From Ardenticatenaceae bacterium (GTDB lineage: Bacteria; Chloroflexota; Anaerolineae; Promineifilales; Promineifilaceae), in contig JACKBR010000015.1 of assembly GCA_020634495.1 (NCBI GenBank), forward strand, positions 1-64,000: a DNA stretch of 64,000 nucleotides. The letters run 5' to 3'. This document shows positions 23,244 to 31,937 of the stretch, in pieces. A program made the translations under genes and the position numbers. How positions within the stretch are numbered: the first letter of the stretch is position 1; every line of letters begins with the position of its first letter. Under the pieces are notes generated by a model. The model saw only the letters and a program-made list of their open reading frames with translations, had not been told where the DNA came from and made no database searches.

Positions 23244-23873
23244 ATGGAAATAACCTGGTATGGATTAAGCTGCTTTCGGTTTACCGAACGCAAACACGCT
23301 ACAGTGGTCACAGACCCGTATAACGGCAATCTCGGCTTGCCCAGCCTCAAGCTGAAGGCCGATGTCGTCACCATTAGCCATGATGCCGCCGGGCACAATT
23401 ATGCGGCGGCCGTTAACGGAACGCAACATAGCCTCAACGGCCCTGGCGAGTATGAAATTGGCAATGTTTTCATTACGGGCATTGTTACCAAAGGGGCGGA
23501 TCGGGCCACCAACAACGTCATTTTCATGTTTGACTATGACGGTCTAACAGTGGCGCATTTAGGCGATGTGGATAAGGTGCCTTCTCAGACAGAGATTGAG
23601 GCGCTGGAAGAAGTCAATGTCCTATTGCTGCCGGTTGGCGGAGGCAACAGCCTGAACGCAGCGCAGGCATCTGAGCTGGTGTCCATGCTGGAACCGAACA
23701 TCGTGATTCCCATGCACTACAAAATGTCCGGCCTAAATTTGGAGCTGGACGAACTTGATCGCTTTCTTAAAGAAATGGGTGTAACCGAACCAACTGAAGA
23801 AGACAGTTTGAAGATTTCTCTGAGCAACCTGCCAGAAGAAACCGAAACCGTCATTCTCACGCCAAAATTGTAG
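23244..23873 (+). CDS. MBL-fold hydrolase-like protein with altered metal site
   Basis: 209 residues of the UlaG/MBL_3-like type: MEITWYGLSCFRFTERKHATVVTDPY at the start, ADVVTISHDAAGHN where active enzymes have SHxHxDH, VAHLGDVDKV, LLLPVGGGNSLNAAQASELV and a C-terminal IVIPMHYK with the conserved His. Two of the three His/Asp ligands of the first motif are replaced (only SHD...H remains), so metal binding may be partial. AAGGAG and a TATAAT box support the start. It is followed nine bases later by the small 100-residue protein, so both form an operon ending at a good terminator. Confidence 0.75.
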   Translation: MEITWYGLSCFRFTERKHATVVTDPYNGNLGLPSLKLKADVVTISHDAAGHNYAAAVNGTQHSLNGPGEYEIGNVFITGIVTKGADRATNNVIFMFDYDGLTVAHLGDVDKVPSQTEIEALEEVNVLLLPVGGGNSLNAAQASELVSMLEPNIVIPMHYKMSGLNLELDELDRFLKEMGVTEPTEEDSLKISLSNLPEETETVILTPKL

Positions 23874-23881
23874 AGGTTCCC

Positions 23882-24184
23882 ATGGCCGCAAAATTCTTGA
23901 TGAGCTGGGACGTACGTCCCGAAACAGAATCTGAATATTTTGAGTTTCTAGTTCACGAATTTATCCCAGGTTTAAACAAGCTGGGCATATCCGACATTCA
24001 GGTATGGTATACGCAGTATGGCGATTGCGAACAAAAGCTGGCAAGCGGCATTGCTGACTCCAAAGAAAAAATGCGGGATGCCCTTACCAGCCAATCCTGG
24101 CAAATGCTAAATGATAAGCTGCAACAATTTGTGGAAAACTTTAACCAAAAGGTGGTTCCCGCCACAGGCGGCTTTCAAGTTTAG
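23882..24184 (+). CDS. Small alpha/beta-barrel-like protein, unknown function
   Basis: 100 residues, reading FLMSWDVRPETESEYFEFLVHEFIPGLNKLGI then VWYTQYGD, ending in QFVENFNQKVVPATGGFQV. The pattern of strand, helix, strand with a helical LKDKLQQFVENF-type segment fits dimeric ferredoxin-like (NIPSNAP/ABM-like) proteins, which is a guess. AGAGG precedes the start. It is the second gene of the MBL-fold operon. Confidence 0.7.
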   Translation: MAAKFLMSWDVRPETESEYFEFLVHEFIPGLNKLGISDIQVWYTQYGDCEQKLASGIADSKEKMRDALTSQSWQMLNDKLQQFVENFNQKVVPATGGFQV

Positions 24185-24210
24185 GGGAATTACGCCACAC
24201 GTAAGTTAAA

Positions 24211-24240
24211 AAGGCCCACTTTATGCAAGTGGGCCTTTCT
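24211..24240 (+). terminator. Rho-independent terminator
   Basis: AAAGGCCCACTT, loop TATGC, AAGTGGGCCTTT, then CTTTTTG. A perfect stem with a T-run, 26 bases after the stop codon of the small protein. Confidence 0.9.
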
Positions 24241-24267
24241 TTTTGCTAATTTGGAGTGTGGGGATGG

Positions 24268-24609
24268 TTATACGGCCGTTTTCTCCGTTTTGCCCTTCCC
24301 TGCATCTTTGGTAGAGACGCTCTCACTCTTACTGCTGGACTCTTCTTTGGTGCCAGAATCGGTTTTGGCGGTGGCTCCATTTTCGCTGCTCTTGCCATTT
24401 GTAGACGGCGCAGCAGCGCTCTTTTTACCGCGACTGTCTGTGACATAAAAGCCGCTCCCCTTAAACACAATGCCCACGGAATTTAGAACCTTACGCAAGG
24501 CATTTTCCGTTTCACATTCTGGGCAATCTGTTAAAGGATCATCCGCCATCCGCTGCCGGACATCAAACTGGTATTCACAATTATTGCATCGATAAGTATA
24601 AGTTGGCAT
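24268..24609 (-). CDS. FmdB-family zinc-ribbon regulatory protein
   Basis: 113 residues. The N-terminal zinc ribbon reads MPTYTYRCNNCEYQFDV and CPECETENALRKVLN, the four-Cys FmdB signature (CxxC...CxxC), then GIVFKGSGFYVTDSR, a highly conserved follow-on. The last 50 residues are a low-complexity Ser/Lys/Glu/Thr tail. Small FmdB proteins are thought to be regulatory or ribosome-associated; the role is not established. The start at 24609 is fixed by the conserved MPTY. Confidence 0.88.
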   Translation of the reverse strand: MPTYTYRCNNCEYQFDVRQRMADDPLTDCPECETENALRKVLNSVGIVFKGSGFYVTDSRGKKSAAAPSTNGKSSENGATAKTDSGTKEESSSKSESVSTKDAGKGKTEKTAV

Positions 24610-24801
24610 TTTACATTTTCCAGCGAGTGTATGATGGGGTAACGGCCGTTTCAATCTAATCAGCCCTTACCCAAAGAATCGAAATTTTATTGTATCGGCC
24701 GATCTCTTATTTGACAACCAGCCGGCGACTATGCTACAACCATTTTGTTAATTTTTTGTTAGCATTTTGGTCCAATTTCAAATACATAGGGAGAACATTC
24801 A

Positions 24802-25350
24802 ATGACAATAAAAGAAGCGCAAGCACGTATCAAGGCCCGTGTTTGGCAATCTGTAGCCCAGGCTGATTTAGATTTATCGGCGCTGGATAAAACAACGTTA
24901 GAATCCTTTGTTGATCTGGTCACGGAATCCGCTCTGCTAGAAATTGACAGCGAATTAGATACCTCCATGTTAGCGACTGCTAAAACAGAGGCCAGCGAGG
25001 ATGAGGAAGAAGACGAGTTTGGCGAAGAGGTGCTGTGGCAGGGACGGCCGTTACTCTCCCTGGTCCTCAACTACACCATCACCAACGAACGCATCAAAAT
25101 TACTTCCGGCTTGTTGGGCAAAGCCCATGAAAATGTAGAGCTGATCCGCGTGCAGGATGTTGACCACAGCCAAACTTTTGGCGAACGTGTCCTTAAAATT
25201 GGCGACATCACCATCCGCAGCCATGACCCCAGCCACCCCGAAATTGTGCTGCGCAACGTGCAAGACCCCAGCAGCGTCTATGAAATTTTGCGTCGCGCCG
25301 TGCTAAATGCCCGCAAACGCCACAACTTTAGCTACCGCGAAGAAATGTGA
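24802..25350 (+). CDS. Bacterial PH-domain (DUF304/bPH2-like) protein
   Basis: 182 residues. A helical N-terminal 60 residues, an acidic hinge (EASEDEEEDEFGEE), then a PH-like domain: VLWQGRPLLSLVLNYTITNERIKITSGLLGKAHENVELIRVQDVDHSQTFGERVLKIGDITIRS, with the typical Y-T-I-T-N-x-R-I/L and V-x-D-V motifs of bPH2 (YdbS/YdbT-like) domains. It lacks the transmembrane helices usually fused to such domains, so it is soluble. GGGAGAA precedes the ATG. Confidence 0.8.
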   Translation: MTIKEAQARIKARVWQSVAQADLDLSALDKTTLESFVDLVTESALLEIDSELDTSMLATAKTEASEDEEEDEFGEEVLWQGRPLLSLVLNYTITNERIKITSGLLGKAHENVELIRVQDVDHSQTFGERVLKIGDITIRSHDPSHPEIVLRNVQDPSSVYEILRRAVLNARKRHNFSYREEM

Positions 25351-25362
25351 TCCAGTCATTCA

Positions 25363-25509
25363 TCAAGAGTCGGCTGGCGATCTTAAGCGAGCCATGCTGA
25401 GCAGCACAACTTGCTTGCGGGCAATGCTGATGAGCCCATCTGCTTTGAGGTCATTGGGCGTTTGGGTGATGGTTTCACGGAGGGTGTGCATGACGGGGAC
25501 ACGGTAACA
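25363..25509 (-). pseudogene. Remnant of a Crp/Fnr-type C-terminal winged helix
   Basis: On the minus strand a short open stretch reads TLRETITQTPNDLKADGLI then RKQVVLLSMARLRSPADS and stops. This matches the recognition helix, wing and last helix of Crp/Fnr regulators (SRETVTRxLxxLKxxGLI...R..I.ildxexL). Everything upstream of it, the cNMP-binding domain and the first half of the HTH, is missing, so it is a gene fragment. It sits between the PH-domain gene and the histidine kinase. Confidence 0.5.
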
Positions 25510-25556
25510 TGGGGAAACGGCCGTTTACCTAGCCCCACTTGCACAAAAAACAAGCC

Positions 25557-26828
25557 TTAACCGGGTAAGAAAAAACCTACAATTGCGCCGCCCTCTGGGG
25601 CATTTTCAGCCCAGATACGGCCGTTGTGGGCCACCACAATGCCACGAGCAATGGCTAAACCCAATCCTGCGCCGCTGCCAGAGGCCCGGCTGCGCGCTTC
25701 TTCCCCTCGATAAAATTGCTCAAACACGCGGGCTAAATCGGCCGGGTCGAAGCCTGGGCCATTGTCTTGAACCGTTACCTGGACGCCATTTTGCTGGCGA
25801 ACGGCCGTAACCTGCACCGTGCCCCCGGCAGGCGTGTAGCGCAGCGCATTGCTCACCAAATTGGCCAACACCCGCCCAATTTTTGGCGCGCACATCCACA
25901 CCAGCCCCAAATTTGTAGCCACCTCACCCCGAAGCGAAATGTCCTGCTCACTGGCTAACGCCTGAAACATCTCTAGCGTGTCAGAAACCAAATCTCCCAA
26001 AGAATGATGCGCCTTCTCCATACTCAAGCCACCCGCATCCAGCTGAGCCAGCTCAAACAGATCATCAATAATGTTATTCAGGGCAATGATGTCGCTGCGA
26101 ATGGTGCCGTAATAACGTTTCACCATTGCTGGATCGTCAACCACGCCATCGTGCAGCGCCTCAATCATGGCCCGGATACTGGTGAGCGGCGTGCGCAAAT
26201 CATGTGATGTCCAGGCAATTAAATCCTTGCGCATTTTCTCCAGCTCTTCCCGCTCTTGCGCCGCCTGCTGCAATTGAGCCGCCATCTCGTTAAACGTATT
26301 GCCCACCATCGCCACCTCATCCCGGCCAGAAATGGACACCCGCGCTTTCAGATTCCCTTCGGCGATTTGCTGTGCGGTGCGAGCGAGCTGGCGCAGGCCG
26401 TCGGTCACGCTGGCAGCCACAAAAATGCCAAATGTGGTGGCAATAATGGCGGCAAACACCAACAGCACACCACTCAAAATCAAGTCGTGGTCGTCATTAA
26501 AAAACATGCGCTCAGACATGATCCACACATTTACCAAAATAACGATTGCGGCCCATCCGTAAGTTAGCACCAAAGTGAGACTTAACGAGGGGGAGCGAGC
26601 CAGGCCACTGCGGTAAAGGATATACCCCATGACCAGTGAACCCAGTGAAGAAATGCTAAGCCAATACATCAGCGTCGTGATCTCTTCCACTGGCGCTTGC
26701 ATAATGGCAACCATTAACACAGCCACTAAGGTGAGGGCGGCGACTATGCCCACGGCAAAAATGCGCCAGGGCGAACGGCTGAGCGAATCGGCGTACTTGT
26801 ATCTGTTGGGGGCGAGACTGTTAACCAT
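25557..26828 (-). CDS. Membrane sensor histidine kinase
   Basis: 423 residues. Four or so membrane helices (about residues 20-45, 52-72, 80-105, 117-140), a HAMP domain (ASVTDGLRQLARTAQQIAEGNLKARV), HisKA with phospho-acceptor His in WTSHDLRTPLTSIRAMIEAL, then HATPase_c with NLVSNALRYTP, VQDNGPGF and SGAGLGLAIARGIVVAHNG. Partner of the response regulator five bases upstream. I start at 26828; longer ORF upstream overlaps the regulator. There is almost no extracellular loop, so it likely senses within or near the membrane. Confidence 0.92.
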   Translation of the reverse strand: MVNSLAPNRYKYADSLSRSPWRIFAVGIVAALTLVAVLMVAIMQAPVEEITTLMYWLSISSLGSLVMGYILYRSGLARSPSLSLTLVLTYGWAAIVILVNVWIMSERMFFNDDHDLILSGVLLVFAAIIATTFGIFVAASVTDGLRQLARTAQQIAEGNLKARVSISGRDEVAMVGNTFNEMAAQLQQAAQEREELEKMRKDLIAWTSHDLRTPLTSIRAMIEALHDGVVDDPAMVKRYYGTIRSDIIALNNIIDDLFELAQLDAGGLSMEKAHHSLGDLVSDTLEMFQALASEQDISLRGEVATNLGLVWMCAPKIGRVLANLVSNALRYTPAGGTVQVTAVRQQNGVQVTVQDNGPGFDPADLARVFEQFYRGEEARSRASGSGAGLGLAIARGIVVAHNGRIWAENAPEGGAIVGFFLPG

Positions 26829-26833
26829 GAGAT

Positions 26834-27553
26834 TTATCCAGGATCGAATTTGTAACCAACGCCCCACACGGTGAGCAAATGGGTAGGATCGCTGGGGTCA
26901 ACTTCTATTTTTTCGCGCAGGCGGCGAATATGAACGGTAACGGTGCTGGGGTCTACGTATTCTGAGAAGCCCCAGACATTTTCTAGCAGCTGGTCGCGTT
27001 TGAACACCTGCCGGGGATGGCTGACCATAAACCAGAGCAGGTTAAATTCAGTTGCGGTGAGATCAATTGAATTGCCGCGCACGGTGACGATGCGGGTTTT
27101 GGGGTCAATGGAGAGGTCGTTGTATTGCAACGGCCGTTCCCCGGATTCTCCACTTCCGCCACGCGCCCGCCGCAGCACCGCTTTGACCCGCGACACAAGC
27201 TCCGCTGGCGAAAATGGCTTGGTCACATAATCATCTGCGCCTAATTCCAGGCCGTAAATACGGTCGGTTTCTTGCCGCCGGGCCGTGAGCATAATCACCG
27301 GCACGTCTGAGTGGGCATCATCGCGCAAACGGCGCACAATTTCTAATCCGTCCACCTCTGGCAGCATCAAGTCTAGCACAACCAAGGCAGGCAGCTTGTC
27401 CCGAATGGCATTCAGGGCGGAACGGCCGTCTCGCGCCACGCGCACCGAAAAGCCCTCCCGCTTCAAATACAAAGCCACCACCTCCACCACCGAGGCTTCG
27501 TCATCCACCACTAAAATGTCACCATATTCACTGAGAGATTGATTCAGGGTCAT
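26834..27553 (-). CDS. OmpR/PhoB-family response regulator
   Basis: 239 residues. Receiver domain with acidic pocket DDE, phospho-acceptor in LVVLDLMLPEVDG, Thr in IMLTARR and Lys in YVTKPF; C-terminal winged helix with IDLTATEFNLLWFMVSHPRQVFKRDQLLENVWG and DPSTVTVHIRRLREKIE. CAGGAG precedes the ATG. Tandem GTTACAG repeats upstream are likely its own binding site. Confidence 0.94.
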   Translation of the reverse strand: MTLNQSLSEYGDILVVDDEASVVEVVALYLKREGFSVRVARDGRSALNAIRDKLPALVVLDLMLPEVDGLEIVRRLRDDAHSDVPVIMLTARRQETDRIYGLELGADDYVTKPFSPAELVSRVKAVLRRARGGSGESGERPLQYNDLSIDPKTRIVTVRGNSIDLTATEFNLLWFMVSHPRQVFKRDQLLENVWGFSEYVDPSTVTVHIRRLREKIEVDPSDPTHLLTVWGVGYKFDPG

Positions 27554-27587
27554 CGTTGCACTCCTGCCTGGTTTTTATCGCAAAATT

Positions 27588-27605
27588 GTTACAGCACTGT
27601 TACAG
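27588..27605 (-). promoter_or_regulatory. 11-bp-spaced GTTACAG direct repeats, putative response-regulator box
   Basis: GTTACAG at 27588-27594 and again at 27599-27605, exactly 11 bp apart, with a third GTTACAC at 27659-27665. PhoB/OmpR-type regulators bind tandem half-sites with 11-bp periodicity. The pair lies 35-52 bp upstream of the regulator start codon, between it and the molybdoenzyme gene. Confidence 0.5.
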
Positions 27606-27845
27606 GCCACGCGATTCAATGGGGGTTAATTGTTTTGTAAGAATTCGGTAACCCAACTGTTACACGGTTTCTTTATGGTGCATATTACGCTATTATGCCG
27701 ACTACGCTGTTGCTTGCCAACTGAATTGGAATCACAACAGGTCAGTGACAATTTATACGAAAGGAAACTTGCTATAGATTCTTAATCGGCGATGATTCCC
27801 ACTCGCTCAACCATTCAATTTTTAGGATCGCTTGTAGAAAACCAT

Positions 27846-28904
27846 ATGAAACAGTTGCTTTCTAGACGACAATTTTTGCAGGCTGCCTCCGGCACGGCCG
27901 TATTATTTTTGGCAGGCTGTCGTCCCCAGGCGGAACCAGCCGCAACGCCAACAAGCCAGCCAGCAACGGCCGTACCTACCCCATCCGCCACCTTGCCCCC
28001 GCTCAGCCGCGAGCTTATCCTGACGCCCAACGACCAATTTTACGTGATGGAAACCAACGGGACGCCAACCATCGACCCAACTGAATGGCAGCTTGTGATC
28101 GACGGCCTGGTTAAAAATCCGCTGACGCTCAACTGGGACGATATTGCTGAACGGCCGTTTATTGAACAAATGCGCACGCTGGAATGTATCGGCAACGCCG
28201 TGGGCGGCAACCAGATTGGCAACGCGCTGTGGGGCGGCATTTTGCTGGCTGATTTGCTGGAAGAAGTGGGCGTGTTAGAAACGGCCGTGCGCGCCAAATT
28301 TGCAGCCGCCGACAACTACGAAACCTCCGTCACCCTGGAGTGGCTCACCCAGCCGGGGGCGATGCTGGCCTACCAGATGAACGGCGAACCGCTGCCGCCC
28401 GAACACGGATTCCCCCTGCGCCTGTTCATGCCGGGGCTGTACGGCCAAAAAATGCCTAAATGGATTACCCGCATTCAGTTCATCGACGATGCAGTCCATC
28501 TGGGCACCTGGGAAACCCAGGGCTGGTCTAACGTGGCTCAGGTAAAGACCAATTCGCAATTGATGCAGCCGACGCACATCCAAAAAGTGCCGCTGGCCCC
28601 GCTAGAACTCTTTGGCGTGGCTTACGCGGGCAACCGGCACATTACCCAGGTTGAGGTGGGCATTGAGCAAGATGGCGATTTGAACTGGCAGCCAGTGGAA
28701 GAACTGGTGCATGGCCCCAGTGATGAGGTGTGGACCCAATTTTATCTACCCTGGATACCACCCGCGGCAGGAACCTACACCTTGCTTGTCCGCGCCACCG
28801 ACGAAACGGGCTTTGTGCAAACGGAACGCGCTCGTGGTATTCTGGAAGGCGCTTTCCCCGACGGAACCGACAAAATCCACAACATTGTGATTGTGGTTGA
28901 GTAA
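27846..28904 (+). CDS. Sulfite-oxidase-like molybdopterin oxidoreductase, Tat-exported lipoprotein
   Basis: 352 residues. The start at 27846 gives a twin-arginine motif SRRQFLQ followed by a hydrophobic run and the lipobox FLAGC, then a Thr/Pro linker. The oxidoreductase core has LRTLECIGNAVGGNQIGNALWGG; the Cys of ECIGN is the molybdenum ligand of the sulfite oxidase superfamily. HGFPLRLFMPGLYGQKMPKWI, and a C-terminal Ig-like Mo-co dimerisation domain (ITQVEVGIEQDGDLNWQPVEE) complete the fold. Likely outside the membrane. The substrate is not determined; a haem or MsrQ-like partner is not visible nearby. Confidence 0.88.
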   Translation: MKQLLSRRQFLQAASGTAVLFLAGCRPQAEPAATPTSQPATAVPTPSATLPPLSRELILTPNDQFYVMETNGTPTIDPTEWQLVIDGLVKNPLTLNWDDIAERPFIEQMRTLECIGNAVGGNQIGNALWGGILLADLLEEVGVLETAVRAKFAAADNYETSVTLEWLTQPGAMLAYQMNGEPLPPEHGFPLRLFMPGLYGQKMPKWITRIQFIDDAVHLGTWETQGWSNVAQVKTNSQLMQPTHIQKVPLAPLELFGVAYAGNRHITQVEVGIEQDGDLNWQPVEELVHGPSDEVWTQFYLPWIPPAAGTYTLLVRATDETGFVQTERARGILEGAFPDGTDKIHNIVIVVE

Positions 28905-28931
28905 TTGGTTAATTGAGCAATTTTTAGCCCT

Positions 28932-30773
28932 ATGAACACCTTATCTTACTACTGGCGGCTCATCCGCTTCACGCCAAAATATTACGCCGCCGACATCGTC
29001 ACGATTTCGATTCACTTTGCCGCCACCACCGCGCTGGGGCTGATTTTGCGCGCCTTTTTCAATGGCCTCACCGGGGAATCCAGCTTTGCCCTGCCACTCT
29101 GGCCCATCGTTGGGCTGCAAATCGCTTACGCGCTCATCACCGCTGCCTCCCAAATGGCGGCGGGCTGGGCATTTATCAACTTTGAGTACATTTCCTATAA
29201 TTTGCTCATCCGCAACATGCTGGCGCGGGTGCTGCAAATGCCCGGCTCCCGCCCGCTGCCGCAAAACGAGGATGGTACGACCATGTCCACCGGGCAGGCG
29301 ATCAGCACCTTCCGCGATGACACGCACGAACTGCTCATGGCCATCGTCGCCGTGGACGATGTGATTGGCCTCATCATCAGCGCGGGCATTTCTGTGACGA
29401 TTATGCTGCAAATTAGCGTGCCGGTGACGCTGGGCACTTTTGTGCCGCTGCTCATCGTCGTGGGCATTGCCCAGCGGCTGGGCGAGCGGGCTAAGCGGTA
29501 TCGCAAGGCCAGCCGCCTGGCCACCAGCCAGGTTACGGGCATGATTGCCGACATGTTCAACAGCACTCAGGCTTTGAAGGTGGCCAATGCCGAAGCGCGT
29601 GTCATTGACCGTTTCCGCGAAATTAACAATCAGCGCAAGCAAACGATGGTGCGCGACAAATTGCTCACGGAACTGGTCGATGCTCTGAGCACAGGCACCA
29701 TCGAGCTGGGCATGGGTCTGATTTTGCTGCTGGCGGCGCAGCAGATGTACACTGGCTCGTTCACGCTGGGCGATTTTGCTCTATTTGCCGCTTACATCTG
29801 GCCCGTCACCCAATTATTCCGCATTTTTAGCCGAATGATTACCAATTACAAGCAGGCGGGTGTTTCTACCCAACGCATGGAAACGATGATGCAGGGTGCG
29901 CCGGTTGGCCAGGTGGTGGCTCCGCAAGCGCTGCACCTGGACGGCAAGCTGCCACCGCTGCCGCACACGCCCAAAACGGCCGTTCACACCCTAACCGATC
30001 TCGCCGTCAAAAACCTCAACTTCACCTACCCCGGCAGCGACAATGGCATTCACGACATCAACTTGTCGCTGAAGGCGGGGCAGTTTGTGGTAATCACCGG
30101 GCGCATTGGCGCGGGCAAAACAACTTTGCTGAAAGCGCTGCTGGGGCTGCTCCCAGTAGACAGTGGCGAGATTTTTTGGAACGGCCGTCTGGTTAAAGAT
30201 CCCGCCAATTTTATGATCCCGCCCCGCGTGGCCACCACGATGCAAATCCCGCGCCTGTTCAGCGAGTCGATTCGGGACAATATTTTGCTGGGCTTGCCGG
30301 AAGGTGAAGTGGACGTGATGGGGGCGGTGGAAACGGCCGTTTTCGAGCAAGATTTAGCCCAAATGGAAGAAGGACTGGACACCGTCGTGGGGCCACGCGG
30401 TCAGCGGCTGTCTGGCGGACAGGCGCAGCGCGTGGCGGCGGCACGCATGTTTGTGCGCCAGCCAGAACTGCTGGTCTTTGATGATTTGTCCAGCGCGCTA
30501 GATGTGGAGACGGAGAAGGTTTTGTGGGAAAGAATCTTTAATAAAGACTGGGGACTGGAGACTGGAGACGATAAAAGCCAATCTCCAGTCTCCAGTCTCC
30601 AGTCTCCCACGTGTTTGGTTGTGAGCCACCGTCGGGCGGCTTTGCGGCAGGCGGATCATGTGGTGGTGTTGCAAGACGGCCGTATCGTTGACGAAGGCAC
30701 GCTGGAAGAGCTGTTGGGTCGCTGTGAGGAAATGCAGCAGCTGTGGCAGATGGATACGGCCGTGGGCGAGTGA
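28932..30773 (+). CDS. ABC transporter, fused permease/ATPase, with palindromic insertion
   Basis: 613 residues of an exporter half-transporter. Six membrane helices in residues about 15-320, then an ATPase domain: Walker [18 protein letters not shown]-loop region, signature [15 protein letters not shown], Walker [14 protein letters not shown] (Asp rather than Glu after the Walker B Asp) and H-loop [20 protein letters not shown]. Between the D-loop and H-loop strands lie about 21 residues ([20 protein letters not shown]) encoded by a palindromic repeat at 30546-30608 inserted in frame. The other ATPase motifs are intact. Substrate unknown; it acts as a dimer. Confidence 0.9.
   Translation: MNTLSYYWRLIRFTPKYYAADIVTISIHFAATTALGLILRAFFNGLTGESSFALPLWPIVGLQIAYALITAASQMAAGWAFINFEYISYNLLIRNMLARVLQMPGSRPLPQNEDGTTMSTGQAISTFRDDTHELLMAIVAVDDVIGLIISAGISVTIMLQISVPVTLGTFVPLLIVVGIAQRLGERAKRYRKASRLATSQVTGMIADMFNSTQALKVANAEARVIDRFREINNQRKQTMVRDKLLTELVDALSTGTIELGMGLILLLAAQQMYTGSFTLGDFALFAAYIWPVTQLFRIFSRMITNYKQAGVSTQRMETMMQGAPVGQVVAPQALHLDGKLPPLPHTPKTAVHTLTDLAVKNLNFTYPGSDNGIHDINLSLKAGQFVVITGRIGAGKTTLLKALLGLLPVDSGEIFWNGRLVKDPANFMIPPRVATTMQIPRLFSESIRDNILLGLPEGEVDVMGAVETAVFEQDLAQMEEGLDTVVGPRGQRLSGGQAQRVAAARMFVRQPELLVFDDLSSALDVETEKVLWERIFNKDWGLETGDDKSQSPVSSLQSPTCLVVSHRRAALRQADHVVVLQDGRIVDEGTLEELLGRCEEMQQLWQMDTAVGE
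30546..30608. repeat. GACTGGAGATT-family inverted repeat inside a CDS, copy 1
   Basis: GACTGGGGACTGGAGACTGG on the left is answered by CCAGTCTCCAGTCTCC on the right around GACGATAAAAGCCAATCT. It keeps the reading frame of the ABC ATPase gene. Other copies of the family lie at 54366-54432, 56400-56465 and 58965-59022, all between genes. Confidence 0.85.
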
Positions 30774-30826
30774 GCAAGTGTGCGAGTTTGCAAGTGGCAA
30801 GTTGCAGGTTGCCCAAAACCACCAAC

Positions 30827-30946
30827 TGTCATTTTGAGCGCAGCGAAAAATCCCTCTAAACTTCATCCCGCAGATCCCCTGGCAACATGCAAAGAAAGCG
30901 CTGTTAAAAGGTTCTAGGGATGCTTCACTTCGTTCAGCATGACAAT
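30827..30946. repeat. Dispersed inverted repeat, TGTCATTTTGAGCGCAGCG type
   Basis: TGTCATTTTGAGCGCAGCG followed by AAAAATCCCT on the left is answered by AGGGATGCTTCACTTCG and TTCAGCATGACA on the right. Repeats of this wording occur in intergenic regions of many bacteria. It fills the gap between the ABC transporter and the esterase, and argues against the longer start of the esterase. Confidence 0.6.
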
Positions 30947-30965
30947 CGCAAACCAAACGATAACT

Positions 30966-31865
30966 ATGATTGATATTGTAATTGGGCTTACGGCCGTTCT
31001 CACCCTCACCATCATCCTTACCCTTTACGAAGCCAAACGGCGGCGGGCGGCGCTGCTGGCAACGGTGGACGTGGTTTTGCTGCCGAAGTTGGCTTCGCAG
31101 GCGCTGGGCAACAGCCGGGAGATTACCGTCTTTTTGCCGCCGGGGTATGCCCAGGAGCCTGCGCGCCGCTACCCTGCCCTGTACGTCAACGACGGCCAGG
31201 ATCAGGAAGCGCTGCAACTTCACGAAACGCTGGCCAAACTGTTTCAGCGGCAGCAAATTCCTCCGATCATCGTCGTGGCGGTGCCCACCAATGATGACCG
31301 TTTGCAGGAATATGGCACGGCCGTTTGCCCCAACGCCCAAGAACTCGGAACTAAAGCGGCGGATTACGGCCGTTTCCTCACCAACGAACTCATGCCCACC
31401 ATCAACCAGCAGTTCCGCACCAGCCAAAACCCGGCCGACATTGGCATCTTTGGCGTGTCGCTGGGCGGATTGTCTGCCTTTGACATTGCCTGGAACCATC
31501 CAGACCAGTTTGGTGTGGTGGGGGTAATGTCTGGCTCATTTTGGTGGCGGGCTAGCGAGGAGGAAACGGCCGTGCCGCCTGGCAGGCTAATTGCCCACGA
31601 AATGGTGCGGGGAACGGCTGGTAGGCCCAATTTACGCCTCTGGTTTGAAGCCGCCACCCAGGACGAAGCCAGCGACCGGGATAACAACGGCGTCATCGAC
31701 GCCATTCAAGACACCCTGGAACTGATTGATGAACTGCAAGCCATTGGATTTTCACGCGGAGAGGATGTGGTTTACGTAGAAGTTCCCGGCGGGCGGCACA
31801 ATTACCTTACCTGGGCCCAGGCTTTCCCTGATTTCTTGCGCTGGGCCTATGCCAAACCTAACTGA
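30966..31865 (+). CDS. Membrane-anchored esterase (EsteraseD/enterochelin esterase type)
   Basis: 299 residues. One N-terminal membrane helix (IVIGLTAVLTLTIILTLY) keeps it attached to the membrane, then an alpha/beta-hydrolase domain: ITVFLPPGYAQEPARRYPALYVNDGQ, IVVAVPTNDDR, nucleophile GVSLGGLSAF and final His in VPGGRHNYLTWAQAFP. The family includes esterase D, mycolyl transferase and siderophore esterases. I start at 30966; the ATG at 30939 lies inside a dispersed repeat. Real substrate unknown. Convergent with the PPC-like gene. Confidence 0.78.
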   Translation: MIDIVIGLTAVLTLTIILTLYEAKRRRAALLATVDVVLLPKLASQALGNSREITVFLPPGYAQEPARRYPALYVNDGQDQEALQLHETLAKLFQRQQIPPIIVVAVPTNDDRLQEYGTAVCPNAQELGTKAADYGRFLTNELMPTINQQFRTSQNPADIGIFGVSLGGLSAFDIAWNHPDQFGVVGVMSGSFWWRASEEETAVPPGRLIAHEMVRGTAGRPNLRLWFEAATQDEASDRDNNGVIDAIQDTLELIDELQAIGFSRGEDVVYVEVPGGRHNYLTWAQAFPDFLRWAYAKPN

Positions 31866-31922
31866 AGCGTGAAACGTGATGCGTGACCAAAATAGTCACG
31901 TTTTACGCATCACGTTTCACGC
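31864..31922. repeat. Inverted repeat, GTGAAACGTG family, copy 3
   Basis: GCGTGAAACGTGATGCGTGAC and GTCACGTTTTACGCATCACG form a long stem with a short AAAATA loop between the convergent esterase and PPC-like genes; it overlaps the esterase stop codon. Confidence 0.8.
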
Positions 31923-31937
31923 CTCACTCAAACTAAA

